DNA of 64,000 nt from positions 62,001 through 126,000 of the forward strand of contig NZ_FTNR01000004.1 in NCBI RefSeq assembly GCF_900156475.1. Direction: 5' to 3'. Made by a program: the position numbers and the translations under genes. The stretch comes from Natronorubrum thiooxidans (GTDB taxonomy: Archaea > Halobacteriota > Halobacteria > Halobacteriales > Natrialbaceae). This document shows positions 25,904 to 35,026 of this stretch, in pieces; position 1 is the stretch's first letter, and every line of letters starts with the position of its first letter. The notes under the pieces were generated by a model. It searched no databases and was not told the DNA's origin. It saw nothing but the letters and a program-made list of their open reading frames with translations.

Positions 25904-25982
25904 CGACTCCCACGAATTTGTGTGAGCAATCGGAGCACTGACCGTCGGTGCACATCCGATCGCACGCCGGGAGCGAAAAACG

Positions 25983-26135
25983 CTATTCAGTCTCGAGATC
26001 GTCGGGCAACTGGTCGACGCCGCGCGCCTGAAGTACCTGCCGGACGTGAAAATCCTTCTCCGCGGGATCGGTTTCCGCCAATGCTTTCTCGAGATGAGCC
26101 GTGCATTCGGGACTGAGTCGCCTGTTCGAAGCCAT
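25983..26135 (-). CDS. Short acidic protein, 50 residues
   Basis: Starts MASNRRLSPECTAHLEKALA and ends DQLPDDLETE. It is predicted mostly helical, with haloarchaeal codon bias and an acidic tail typical of real haloarchaeal proteins. It is divergent from the DUF5785-like gene at 26277. Function unknown. It is too short for routine gene callers with a 60-residue cut-off. Confidence 0.65.
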   Translation of the reverse strand: MASNRRLSPECTAHLEKALAETDPAEKDFHVRQVLQARGVDQLPDDLETE

Positions 26136-26276
26136 CTATCTCGGGGGTTTTATGTCGAGTAGCAAAAATCTGGTTGCTCTCGTCGCCCCGATCGAACGTC
26201 GCCGACTCGACGCGTCACACCCCTGAGGCGACGGCGGAGAGTAACCCTTTTGCGGGACCCCCACACACGATTCTGT

Positions 26277-26597
26277 ATGGACTGGCCACACGATCCCGAT
26301 GGAGAGCAAGGAAGCGATGGGATGCGACGGTTTGATATGCGAATTATCGCCGACAAAGTCGACGAAGAGGAGGATTTCCCGCTGAATCGCGACGAGTTCG
26401 TCGCTGAACACGGTGACGACCCGATCCGAATCAACTACAAAAAAGTCGTGCCGATGAGCGAGATCTTCGACTACATCGATGTCGAGGAGTTCGAGACGAT
26501 CCTCGACATGCACAAAGCAGTCGGTGCGGCGATGCGAGCTGGTGACTTCTGGGACTACCACCCACAGGGTGCCAACCCCAAGAAGAAACACGCCTAA
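26277..26597 (+). CDS. DUF5785-type conserved haloarchaeal protein
   Basis: A 106-residue soluble acidic protein starting MDWPHDPDGEQGSDGMRRFD. It contains DFPLNRDEFVAEHGDDPIRI and MSEIFDYIDVEEFETILDMH, and a lysine-rich end NPKKKHA. It looks like the haloarchaeal DUF5785 family; the family name is from memory. The start is supported by CCCTTTTG about 28 nt upstream. No known function. Confidence 0.75.
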   Translation: MDWPHDPDGEQGSDGMRRFDMRIIADKVDEEEDFPLNRDEFVAEHGDDPIRINYKKVVPMSEIFDYIDVEEFETILDMHKAVGAAMRAGDFWDYHPQGANPKKKHA

Positions 26598-26666
26598 CTG
26601 CTGGGCGGGGCTGCTGTCACTGTGTGGCGCATCCGCGGGCGGGTCGCGGTTGCACCAGTAAATTGC

Positions 26667-26678
26667 TACAGCAGACCG
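26667..26678 (+). repeat. Solo copy of the palindrome arm found at 39.6 kb
   Basis: TACAGCAGACCG here matches the right arm (TATAGCAGACCG, 39652-39663) and, inverted, the left arm (CGGACTGCTGTA) of the palindrome at 39586-39666 with one difference each. It lies between the DUF5785-like gene and the GTP cyclohydrolase gene. Confidence 0.3.
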
Positions 26679-26790
26679 CACGACAGCAGTTCGTGTGAGT
26701 TGTCGTCGATTACCGATCGCGTTTTCTTGGCCCATAACGAATCTGGATTACGTATCACTTATACGACGGCGTTCAAAAGAATCGATCACC

Positions 26791-27552
26791 GTGACTAATA
26801 CGCAGGTTACGCTCTTTCAGATCGACAACTACGGGCCGTGGACGGTGACACCGGAGCCACGCAGGGAAGCAGACCTCCAGACGCTGCAGTCCCGACTCTA
26901 TGCCGACATCTCCCAATTCGTCGGCAACCGTGATGGCTACGTCTTCTTCACTCGCTTCGACAACATGGTCGCCGTCACGAACGGCTGCTCGTTCGACGAC
27001 CACGCACTCCTCCAGGAGTCCGTCGGCAACCGCTACCCCGTAACGCTCAGCATCGGTGTTGCGACCGGCACGAATCCCGTCCAGGCGCTTGCCGATGCGA
27101 CAGCACGCGTCCAGGACGCCGGCAGCGCACAGGACAAAACCCGCCGTGAGTGTCTCGAGGGCCGAGTGATCGACGACGTCCACCGAACCGACGCGGACAT
27201 CCAGATCGCGCATTTCGATGTGATCAACGCGACTGGCCAGTATACCGACGAACTCAACGCCTTCGATACGTTCATCGAGATCGAGCAGGGCTATGCCGAG
27301 CTCATGCGCCACATGCGCTATGCCCACGACAGCCTCTCCTTTTTTGTCGGCGGCGACAACATCATCGTCGTCTGCCCGGATCTCGAGGAGGCCGACTACG
27401 AGGAGGCGATCTATCACGTCGAGGAGGCCGTCGACGTCGAACTCCAGGTCGGGGTCGGTCGTGGCAAAAGCGCACACGACGCTGGCTTCGCGGCAAAACA
27501 CGCCCTCGAGACCTGTCGTGCCGACGGCACCCGCGTCGAACTCGAGTGGTAA
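26791..27552 (+). CDS. gch3: GTP cyclohydrolase III
   Basis: A 253-residue enzyme that opens GTP to 2-amino-5-formylamino-6-ribosylamino-4(3H)-pyrimidinone 5'-phosphate, the archaeal entry to riboflavin and F420 chromophore synthesis. The N-terminus VTNTQVTLFQIDNYGPWTVT and the two tandem halves with DGYVFFTRFDNMVAVTNGC and LSFFVGGDNIIVVCPDL are the family's duplicated ferredoxin-like (cyclase-like) fold; the GGDN loop binds metal and GTP. The GTG at 26791 is preferred because the upstream frame lacks family sequence and a TTATA element lies about 30 nt before it. Confidence 0.93.
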   Translation: MTNTQVTLFQIDNYGPWTVTPEPRREADLQTLQSRLYADISQFVGNRDGYVFFTRFDNMVAVTNGCSFDDHALLQESVGNRYPVTLSIGVATGTNPVQALADATARVQDAGSAQDKTRRECLEGRVIDDVHRTDADIQIAHFDVINATGQYTDELNAFDTFIEIEQGYAELMRHMRYAHDSLSFFVGGDNIIVVCPDLEEADYEEAIYHVEEAVDVELQVGVGRGKSAHDAGFAAKHALETCRADGTRVELEW

Positions 27553-27644
27553 CTGCCTCGAGACAGAAGCTAAAGGTCTTCGTGACGGATTTGCTTAAAT
27601 GTAGCGGGGGTAGCTTTTAGCCCATCTATGGCAATAGTTAACAT

Positions 27645-28256
27645 ATGGAATCGGAACTGTCCGTCAGGGATATCCTGACGACCGAATACGTCGGCGTCAG
27701 CGAGTCAGACACCGTTCGTGGCGCAGTCGAGCTTATGCGCGAAGACCGTGCGAGTTGCGTGCTCGTCGTCCGCGGGAGCGAGCCAGTCGGCATCATGACC
27801 GAGTGGGACGTTCTCGGCGTCGTCGCCGACGACCACGAACCGGGCGAGACGACAGTCGGAGACGTGATGACCACACCCGTCATCACGTTCGGTCCCGATC
27901 GGTCGCTTACCGACGCCGCCAGTACGATGGCTCGCGAAAACATCCGTAACGTCGTGGTCGAAAGCGACGACGGTGTGATGGGGCTGGTGACCCAGCGAGA
28001 CGTCATCGCCGCCGCGGGATCGTTCCAGGCCACGATGACGCCGACGCGGTCGGGCAACCCCACGCTCGAGGGGGAGCGATCGACCGACGACCGGTCCGCT
28101 CAGTCGAACACCGCCTCCGGCAACGAACTCGAGCCGGTGCGTTCCAACGGCGATGAGTACTCGACACAGGGAATCTGTGAGGCCTGTGGCTCGCTTTCGG
28201 ACTCGCTGTGGGATGCGAACGGACAGCTGGTCTGTGCGGATTGTCGAACGGTGTGA
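27645..28256 (+). CDS. CBS-pair protein with C-terminal zinc ribbon
   Basis: A 203-residue protein. Residues 1-130 hold two CBS motifs (SVRDILTTEYVGVSESDTVR and TVGDVMTTPVITFGPDRSLT). A polar linker of about 35 residues follows, then a zinc ribbon GICEACGSLSDSL ... LVCADCRTV at 173-203. CBS pairs bind adenosine nucleotides or SAM; the ribbon probably contacts protein or nucleic acid. The TATA-like TAGCTTTTAG is about 28 nt before the ATG. Confidence 0.85.
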   Translation: MESELSVRDILTTEYVGVSESDTVRGAVELMREDRASCVLVVRGSEPVGIMTEWDVLGVVADDHEPGETTVGDVMTTPVITFGPDRSLTDAASTMARENIRNVVVESDDGVMGLVTQRDVIAAAGSFQATMTPTRSGNPTLEGERSTDDRSAQSNTASGNELEPVRSNGDEYSTQGICEACGSLSDSLWDANGQLVCADCRTV

Positions 28257-28401
28257 TCGACTGCTTGCGACCAGACCAGTGGCTGTGTCGGCCGGTAGCC
28301 ATCCCGAGACGGCCGGCACATAATTGGGCTATGATACCGATCACCGATGGCGATATCTCCGATAGAAAGACCTTTCGGGTGGCGCGGTGGACTGGTCGAT
28401 A

Positions 28402-29628
28402 ATGACCGATACCCTCGACGACCTCGACGTCGAAGGGACCACCGTCGGCGTCCGCATCGACGTCAATAGCCCCATTGGTGATGACGGCATGCTGGCCGAC
28501 GATGCCCGACTACGCGCCCACGTTGACACCCTTTCGGAACTGATCGAGCGCGGCGGCCGGGTCGCCGTCCTCGCCCATCAGGGCCGTCCCGGTGGCGATG
28601 AGTTCGTCTCCCTCGAGTCACACGCCGAGCGACTCTCGAAACTGCTCGACCATCCAATCGACTACGTCGATGCCACGTTCAGCCACGCCGCCCGCGAGGC
28701 CGTCACGGCGCTGGAAAACGGCGACTGCGTCGTGCTCGAGAACACGCGCTTTTACAGCGAGGAGTACATGGAGTTCGAACCCGAACGAGCCGCGCAAACG
28801 CATCTCGTGACGGGGCTGGCACCGGTACTCGACGCCTACGTCAACGACGCCTTCGCCGCGGCACACCGCTCACAGCCCTCGCTGGTCGGCTTTCCGACCG
28901 TCTTACCCGGCTACGCCGGCCGTGTAATGGAGTCCGAACTCGACACGCTCGGATCGATCGAGGAGACACCCGAACCACGAGTCTATGTCCTCGGCGGAGC
29001 GAAGGTCTCCGACTCGATCGACGTCGCCTGGAGCGTCTTAGAGAAGGGGCTGGCAGATCACGTCCTCACCGCGGGCGTCGTCGGCAACGTCTTTCTCATC
29101 GCCGATGGCGTCGACCTCGGCGATGCGAGTTCCGATTTCATCTACGATCAGGGCTACTGGGACGAGATCGACCGTGCTGCCGACCTGCTCGATGCCTACG
29201 GCGAGCGGGTCGCCCTCCCGCGTGACGTCGCCGTCGAACGCGACGGGCAGCGACACGAAATCGGCGTCAACGCCTTACCACCACAGGACGCCGAGGCCGC
29301 CATGGATATCGGGAGTTCGACGCTGTCGTACTACCAGCGCCTGCTTGAGGACGCAGGGACGGTTATTCTCAACGGCCCGGCCGGCGTCTTCGAGGACGAG
29401 GCCTTCGAGAAGGGAACACGACGGCTCTACAACGCGGCGACGGACGTCGAGATGAGTATCGTCGGCGGTGGTGACACTGCATCGGCCCTCCGACAACTTG
29501 GCGTCGAGGGCTTTTCGCACGTGAGCACCGGCGGCGGTGCCGCGTTACGGATGCTCACCGCGGAGCCGCTTCCTGCCGTGACGGCGCTCGAAAATGGACC
29601 GACACAACAACAGCCAGCCGACGATTGA
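28402..29628 (+). CDS. pgk: Phosphoglycerate kinase
   Basis: A 408-residue glycolytic and gluconeogenic enzyme interconverting 1,3-bisphosphoglycerate and 3-phosphoglycerate. The N-domain shows VRIDVNSPIGDD (the RVD-N motif), LAHQGRPGGDEFVSLESH and LENTRFYSEEYME. The C-domain shows VYVLGGAKVSDSIDVAW, LNGPAGVFEDEAFEKGT and IVGGGDTASALRQLGVEG for ATP. The ATG at 28402 is chosen over 28387 by family N-terminus. The last 35 bp overlap the start of a GNAT gene in another frame. Confidence 0.97.
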   Translation: MTDTLDDLDVEGTTVGVRIDVNSPIGDDGMLADDARLRAHVDTLSELIERGGRVAVLAHQGRPGGDEFVSLESHAERLSKLLDHPIDYVDATFSHAAREAVTALENGDCVVLENTRFYSEEYMEFEPERAAQTHLVTGLAPVLDAYVNDAFAAAHRSQPSLVGFPTVLPGYAGRVMESELDTLGSIEETPEPRVYVLGGAKVSDSIDVAWSVLEKGLADHVLTAGVVGNVFLIADGVDLGDASSDFIYDQGYWDEIDRAADLLDAYGERVALPRDVAVERDGQRHEIGVNALPPQDAEAAMDIGSSTLSYYQRLLEDAGTVILNGPAGVFEDEAFEKGTRRLYNAATDVEMSIVGGGDTASALRQLGVEGFSHVSTGGGAALRMLTAEPLPAVTALENGPTQQQPADD

Positions 29629-30118
29629 GTACGCATCACAAGCCGACATCGACGCGGTCGCGGATCACTGGGTTCGCCTCGCCCGTGACCAGCGTGCGTA
29701 CGGCTCGTTCGTCCGCGCCGACGACAACCGGGAGACGATGTGCGAGATCCTCGCGGCCCACCAGGTCAACGACAGCCTGCTCGTTGCCCGTATCGACGAC
29801 CGTCCCGTCGGGTTTGCGTCGTTTACCGTCGAACACGGCTCGCTCGAACTTGATGCCACCCGCGGCCACCTGTCGAATCTCTACGTCGACCCTGCCTTTC
29901 GCGACCACGGGATCGGCACCGCGTTGCTCGAAGCCGTCGAGGACGCGCTGGTCGACCGGGGGGTCGAGGTACTGCTCCTCGAGGTAATGGCCGACAACGA
30001 GGACGCACGGCGGTTTTACGACCGGCACGGGTACGACGAGTTCCGAGTGACAATGCAGCGCTCACTCGAGGGCGAGGACTCATCGGAAAACGATACACAT
30101 TCAAAGGAGGACCGCTAA
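29594..30118 (+). CDS. GNAT-family N-acetyltransferase
   Basis: A 174-residue acetyl-CoA-dependent acetyltransferase. Motif A is GHLSNLYVDPAFRDHGIGTA, where RDHGIGTA forms the pyrophosphate loop, and motif B is ADNEDARRFYDRHGYDEF. The substrate (small amine, protein N-terminus) is unknown. The ATG lies inside the 3' end of pgk (35-bp overlap, different frame), suggesting coupled translation. A hydrophilic acidic tail (EDSSENDTHSKEDR) ends 11 bp before tRNA-Thr. Confidence 0.85.
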   Translation: MDRHNNSQPTIEYASQADIDAVADHWVRLARDQRAYGSFVRADDNRETMCEILAAHQVNDSLLVARIDDRPVGFASFTVEHGSLELDATRGHLSNLYVDPAFRDHGIGTALLEAVEDALVDRGVEVLLLEVMADNEDARRFYDRHGYDEFRVTMQRSLEGEDSSENDTHSKEDR

Positions 30119-30129
30119 CTGGAAACTGC

Positions 30130-30203
30130 GCCAGGGGAGCATGGGTGGTTCATGCACTCGACTTGTAATCGAGACTCCCGGGGTTCAAATCCCTGCCCTG
30201 GCT
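30130..30203 (+). tRNA. tRNA-Thr(TGT)
   Basis: A 74-nt tRNA without encoded CCA. The acceptor stem is GCCAGGG/CCCTGGC with discriminator T30203. The anticodon stem is CTCGA/TCGAG with loop CTTGTAA, anticodon TGT at 30164-30166, and a T-arm with GGTTCAAATCC. A T-run follows at 30203-30206. No intron. Confidence 0.97.
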
Positions 30204-30450
30204 TTTCTATTCGCGAACGGATCTGTGCGAGTGAAAACCAGACTGGGGAGGTTCTCCTGTAGTAGTTGACTGTCCAGCGATTGGCTCGATAGTCGCCACT
30301 GGTAGGATTTCGATCCGATTTGAAGACGAGGGGCGATGTCTCAGAGTGAGAACGCCATTCGTGGCAACGATTGGTGTTCTGCCCCCGTCCTTCGGGTGAA
30401 CGTGATGGACCCTGATAATTCTATATCCAAAGCATGTTGGGCCGGCCGTG

Positions 30451-31545
30451 CTACAGCTCGAGCGAGTCCGCGCTGTCGGGGTCGATACCGGGATCCATGA
30501 CGTCCCATAACGGGTCGACAGTGACCGTCCCATTGCTCGTGATCACCCAGGGGATGAGTTGACAGGTGTGACAACGTCCGCTGTCGATGGAGAGTGTCGC
30601 CGTATCCGACGCGCCCGAGATCTCGCTCACACCGAGGAGCCGATCGGCCTGGCTGAGCCGCCAGACGACGCGCTCGAGGGTTCCGTCCGGGTCGCTGACG
30701 TCGATCTCGAGGGTCGTTCCCTCGGGACTGATCTCGAGGGGGCCTGGCGCCGGTCGCGCAGCGTCGATGGTGGGCGATTCGAGTCCCGTCGGCGTGACGG
30801 TGATCGTCCAGTTCGCTCGGTACTGCTCGCCGTCGACGTCGATGCCAGCGACCACCTCGTAGGTCGCGTTAGTCTCGTCAGTTCCGTCAGTCTCGTCAGT
30901 CCCGAACGTTTCCTGCCAGTAGTGGGCGTCCTGTTCGACGTAGTAGATCCCTTGCCACGGAGCTGCCAGCGTGTCACCGACGGTCTCCCCGTCGATCCAC
31001 CAAGTGGTCGTCTGGAATGCGTCTGGATCGACAGCCCCGACTTCGAAGTGGACCGTTGTCTCCGGCTGGACGGCCAGTTCGGGATCGGGAAACTGCAGTT
31101 CGGGATCCAGTTCGTCGGTCGCACGGAGCCGAACGGTGCGTTCGTCCGCGTCACCGTTAGCTTCGACCCGAACCGTCACCGTGTCGGCTTCCGGGACGGG
31201 TTCGGTCCGATAGCTCGCGGAAAACGGGCGTTCCGTCTCGCCGGGGTCGACGGTCAACGTGATATTCCCTGCGGGCTCGCCGTCGACGGTGTACTCGATG
31301 GTCGGGCGGATCGACTGCTCGGTCGGGTTCTCGACCTCGACGCTCCACTCGAGTAATGCACCCCCAGTGATCGTCTCGGGGAGTTCGACGATACGGACCG
31401 AAACTGGTGTGTCCTCGCAATCAGTCGGCTCAGTGTCGGCTGTCTCGGCGTCTCCTGGCTCGTTCTCGAGTGTCGCGGTTCCGATGTGCGCTGCCGGGAC
31501 GATACTGCCAGCCAGAACCCCGTTCAAAATCGTTCGTCTGTTCAC
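30451..31545 (-). CDS. Secreted protein with Tat-like signal, unknown function
   Basis: A 364-residue predicted exported protein. The N-terminus MNRRTILNGVLAGSIVPAAH has twin arginines and a hydrophobic core but no lipobox. The body is beta-rich with Ig-like or CARDB-like spacing (VEVENPTEQSIRPTIEYTVD and RPFSASYRTEPVPEADTVTV), a Trp-rich central part (TTTWWIDGE, HYWQETFG) and a late CHTC motif. A short repeated run TDETDGTDET near residues 215-225 is encoded by an imperfect GTCAGT-CTC repeat. Possibly a cell-surface binding protein; no family is recognised with certainty. Confidence 0.75.
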   Translation of the reverse strand: MNRRTILNGVLAGSIVPAAHIGTATLENEPGDAETADTEPTDCEDTPVSVRIVELPETITGGALLEWSVEVENPTEQSIRPTIEYTVDGEPAGNITLTVDPGETERPFSASYRTEPVPEADTVTVRVEANGDADERTVRLRATDELDPELQFPDPELAVQPETTVHFEVGAVDPDAFQTTTWWIDGETVGDTLAAPWQGIYYVEQDAHYWQETFGTDETDGTDETNATYEVVAGIDVDGEQYRANWTITVTPTGLESPTIDAARPAPGPLEISPEGTTLEIDVSDPDGTLERVVWRLSQADRLLGVSEISGASDTATLSIDSGRCHTCQLIPWVITSNGTVTVDPLWDVMDPGIDPDSADSLEL

Positions 31546-31783
31546 GGATCTGCCCTCATATCGGTTCCCAACCCGAAATCACGGCATAAGTGCGTGCTAC
31601 CGTTGTACTGGCAAATCGGACATTTGAACCAGGTGATCACCCCTGGCTCTTCGATGGTTGTGCTTACTGAATTGTTGTCCGTGCGTAACGCGGCGGGCAC
31701 CGGCCGGCCACCAGACGCCCAGATGATGAGCCATTCGGCCGAAAGAGCCGATAAAACGGGCGGGGAAACGGCGTTCGGTCAGC

Positions 31784-32410
31784 CTACTCGTCACGAGTCT
31801 CGATTCGGGCCTTGCCCGAAAGCGCGTCGACGTGAACCTGGACAGGCCTGGTGTCGGTCTCGAGGGCGACGATCCAGACGGCGCTGATTCGCTGCGGTTC
31901 CTCGACGACCGTGAGGGCGTCCGACTCGCCGCTCTCGGCGTCGGCTGTGAGGGCGTCTCGAGCGATCCGTTCGGCGTCCTCGGCGTCGTCGATCCGGATC
32001 TCGTCGGTCAGACGCACGGTCACGACCGGCACGTCGGCCATGCGGACGACGCGTTCGGTGACGCTCCCGACCAGCACCCGGTCGAGGCCGGTTCGGCCCT
32101 GTGTTCCCATCACGATCAGGTCGATATCGTGGTCCGCGGCGTACTCGAGGATTGCCTCGTGTGGGACTCCCTGTTCGACCCCCGTCGTGGCTTCGATACC
32201 GTCTCGGGCAGCTTCGGCCGCGACTCGCTCGACAGCACGGTGGGCAGCAGGCGTCGCTGCTTCGTTCTGGAGGGTACCGAGTGGTCCCTCCGGCACGATC
32301 GAGAGGGCGTGAATCGTCGCCTCGAATCGATTCGCGATCGTCAGGCCGTGCATAATCGACTGGCGGGTCCCGTCGCTCCCGTCCGTGGGAATGAGAACGT
32401 CCTGATACAT
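31784..32410 (-). CDS. UspA-type universal stress protein with C-terminal extension
   Basis: A 208-residue protein. Residues 1-140 are a universal stress domain: MYQDVLIPTDGSDGTRQSIM and the ATP-binding GTQGRTGLDRVLVGSVTERV. Residues about 150-208 form an extra piece (TVVEEPQRISAVWIVALETD then VQVHVDALSGKA) whose pattern looks PepSY-like. The ATG at 32410 is the conserved start; the longer frame was rejected. The ATP-binding motif suggests a nucleotide-binding UspA rather than the non-binding type. Confidence 0.88.
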   Translation of the reverse strand: MYQDVLIPTDGSDGTRQSIMHGLTIANRFEATIHALSIVPEGPLGTLQNEAATPAAHRAVERVAAEAARDGIEATTGVEQGVPHEAILEYAADHDIDLIVMGTQGRTGLDRVLVGSVTERVVRMADVPVVTVRLTDEIRIDDAEDAERIARDALTADAESGESDALTVVEEPQRISAVWIVALETDTRPVQVHVDALSGKARIETRDE

Positions 32411-32579
32411 TATCACGGGGTTAGGAGCACGGACGTAATAGACTGCCGGCCACGGCTGTGTATGGACGGCCTCGAGCGGCTGGAACGGCACGTTTCAGAT
32501 TTCCTCACTCCGAAACGGGGCAATCTCGATACCCTTTGGCAACCCTTTTTACGGTACATGAAAACGTATGCCACGGAGT

Positions 32580-34160
32580 ATGGCAAATCTTGTCACTAAT
32601 CTCGCGGCCGCCGTCGAAGAGCACGGCGAGAATACCGCGATCGGATATCAGGGGACTGAAACGAGCTACGAGGAGTTCTGGGGTCAAATCGGTGCCTTTG
32701 CCACCGCACTCGCAGACCGCGGTGTCGGAGCCGACGACCGGGTCGCGATCTATCTCCCGAACGTCCCGCCGTTTCTGATCGCGTTCCACGGCACGCTTCG
32801 GGCCGGCGGGGTCGTCGTCCCGATGAACCCACAGTACAAAGCCCGTGAGATCGGTCATCTGCTCGGCGATAGCGGGGCCACGGTGGTCGTGACGCTGGCA
32901 GACCTCGTCCCGTTCGTCAGGGCGGTACAGGACGAAACCAGCGTCGAACACGTCGTCAGCGTCGGCGGCGACGTCGACGGTGCAACCGCGTTCGAGGACT
33001 TCCTCGAGCCCGGCGATCCCGACATCCTCGAGCGGGCCGACGACGACGTGGCGGTCCAGCCGTACACGTCGGGGACGACGGGCCAGCCGAAGGGCGTCCA
33101 GCTCACCCACAAGAACCTCGCGTCGAACACCCAATCCGCAGCGGAGCTCATTCCCGACGGGATCCGACCGGACGACAAACAACTCGGCGTCCTTCCGCTG
33201 TTTCACATCTACGGGATGACCGTCGTAATGAACGCGACGCTGTTCAGCGGCGGGGCCTTCTACCCAATGGCCTCGTGGGACGCACAGGAGGCCGTCTCGC
33301 TCATCGAGGACGAGGAACTGACGCTGATGCATGGCGTGCCGGCGATGTACAACGACGTGATCAACCAGCCCAACGCCGAGGCGTTCGACCTCTCCTCGCT
33401 GCGGTTGTGTGGTGTCGGCGGTGCCGGCATCCCTGTCGAGGTACTGCGTCGGTTCGAAGAACTGTACGAGCCGACAGTCTACGAAGGCTACGGGCTGACC
33501 GAGACGAGCCCGGTGACACACTTCAACAGCCCCATCAAGGGCCGCCGCGTCGGCAGCATCGGCAAGCCCGTCCCCGGCGTCGACTCGAGAGTCGTCGACA
33601 GGGACTTCGAGGACGTCCCACCGGTCGAGGACGGCCCAGTCGACGAGGACGAAGCTGATCTCGACGCGATTACCGGCGAGATCGTCGTCAGCGGCCCCAA
33701 CGTCATGAAAGGCTACTACGGGCTGCCCGACGCAAACGAGGAGGTGTTCACCGACGCCGACGGCAAAACCTGGTTCCACACGGGCGATCTGGGCTATCGC
33801 GACGAGGACGGCTTCTTTTACGTCGTCGATCGCGAGAAACACATGATCGTCACGGGCGGCTACAATGTCTACCCACGGGAGGTCGAGGAGTTGCTCTTCG
33901 AACACGAGGCCGTCGCCGACGCCGCCGTCGCCGGGATTCCCGACGAACGCCGCGGCGAGACCGTCAAAGCGTTCGTCGTTCCCACGCCAGACGCCGATGT
34001 CACCGAAGCCGAACTCAAAGAGTACTGCCTGACGAATCTCGCCGAGTACAAACACCCACGGGAGATCGAGTTCGTCGAGGAACTTCCACGGACGACGACC
34101 GGTAAAGTCCAGAAGTTCAAGCTCCGCGAGCAGGACACACCGGAATCGGAGGCAGAGTGA
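32580..34160 (+). CDS. Acyl-CoA synthetase (AMP-forming)
   Basis: A 526-residue ligase activating a carboxylic acid, probably a fatty acid, to its CoA thioester. The AMP/P-loop motif is YTSGTTGQPKGVQLTHKN, followed by YEGYGLTETSPVTHF, GDLGYRDEDGFFYVVDR (the hinge Asp/Arg) and the catalytic-lysine motif PRTTTGKVQKFKLRE. ATG 32580 is favoured over 32568 because CTTTTTAC at 32544-32551 is about 30 nt upstream of it. It is coupled to the enoyl-CoA hydratase gene, so a fatty-acid degradation role is likely. Confidence 0.93.
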   Translation: MANLVTNLAAAVEEHGENTAIGYQGTETSYEEFWGQIGAFATALADRGVGADDRVAIYLPNVPPFLIAFHGTLRAGGVVVPMNPQYKAREIGHLLGDSGATVVVTLADLVPFVRAVQDETSVEHVVSVGGDVDGATAFEDFLEPGDPDILERADDDVAVQPYTSGTTGQPKGVQLTHKNLASNTQSAAELIPDGIRPDDKQLGVLPLFHIYGMTVVMNATLFSGGAFYPMASWDAQEAVSLIEDEELTLMHGVPAMYNDVINQPNAEAFDLSSLRLCGVGGAGIPVEVLRRFEELYEPTVYEGYGLTETSPVTHFNSPIKGRRVGSIGKPVPGVDSRVVDRDFEDVPPVEDGPVDEDEADLDAITGEIVVSGPNVMKGYYGLPDANEEVFTDADGKTWFHTGDLGYRDEDGFFYVVDREKHMIVTGGYNVYPREVEELLFEHEAVADAAVAGIPDERRGETVKAFVVPTPDADVTEAELKEYCLTNLAEYKHPREIEFVEELPRTTTGKVQKFKLREQDTPESEAE

Positions 34161-34960
34161 TGGCGCTCGGCGAGGCAGTCCAACTCGAGATCGATGCGGA
34201 CGGTCCGGCGACGATCACGCTCGATCAGCCGGACCGGCGCAACGCCCTTTCGGAGGCGATCAGCACCGGCATCTCGGAGGCCCTCGACGAGATCGAGGGC
34301 AGCGACGCCCGCTGTGTCCTCCTCGAGGGCTCGGGCGGCTCGTTTTCCGCCGGCGGCGACATCGAACGGATGGTCGAGGGGATCCAGAACGACGTCCCGA
34401 TCGACGAGCGTGTGCGCGCCCTCGAGCGGTCGACGAACGAGCTGATCGGCCGGCTCGTCTCGTTTCCGATTCCGACGATTGCGCTCGTCGACGGGGCTGC
34501 CGTCGGCGCTGGTGCGAATCTCGCGCTCGCGTGTGACATGCAACTGGCGAGCGAACGGGCCGCGTTCGGCTTCGTGTTCCGACAGGTCGGGCTGAGCGTC
34601 GACGCCGGCACGTCCTACCTGCTCCCGCGCGTCGTCGGCGAGAACGTCGCCAAGGAACTCGTCCTCACGGGCGACATTATCGGGGCCGACCAAGCACACG
34701 AGCTCGGTCTCGTCAATCACGTCTACGACACAGACGAGTTCGACGAGGCCGTCGAGACGTTCGTCGAGAAGATCGTTGCCGGCCCGCCGGTCGCGTTACG
34801 CCATGCCAACCGACTGCTCGGCGAGGGCCTCGAGAAATCACTCGAGCAGGCGTTGACCGACGAAGCGGTCGCACAGGGCATCGCGTTCGACACCGACGAT
34901 CACGAGGAGGGCGTGACCGCCTTCCTCGAGGATCGCGAACCCGAGTTCAAGGGACGCTAA
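34160..34960 (+). CDS. Enoyl-CoA hydratase/isomerase (crotonase) family protein
   Basis: A 266-residue crotonase-fold protein. The oxyanion-hole segments are LLEGSGGSFSAGGDIERMVE and LVDGAAVGAGANLALACDMQ, and VFRQVGLSVDAGTSYLLPRV follows; the first catalytic Glu of classical hydratases is not obvious, so isomerase or another crotonase reaction is possible. The ATG overlaps the ligase stop by one base (TGATG), indicating translational coupling and a shared acyl-CoA pathway. Confidence 0.9.
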   Translation: MALGEAVQLEIDADGPATITLDQPDRRNALSEAISTGISEALDEIEGSDARCVLLEGSGGSFSAGGDIERMVEGIQNDVPIDERVRALERSTNELIGRLVSFPIPTIALVDGAAVGAGANLALACDMQLASERAAFGFVFRQVGLSVDAGTSYLLPRVVGENVAKELVLTGDIIGADQAHELGLVNHVYDTDEFDEAVETFVEKIVAGPPVALRHANRLLGEGLEKSLEQALTDEAVAQGIAFDTDDHEEGVTAFLEDREPEFKGR

Positions 34961-35026
34961 CGTCGGCCACAGTCCGCTGAGACAAGCGACGACCGGCGAC
35001 GAGGAGCCGACTCGAGCGCGAGTTGC

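Noticed and set aside
30860-30910. GTCAGT-type tandem repeat as a phase-variable tract.
   Set aside because: It is short and imperfect, keeps the reading frame in codon units, and encodes a simple TDETDG linker.
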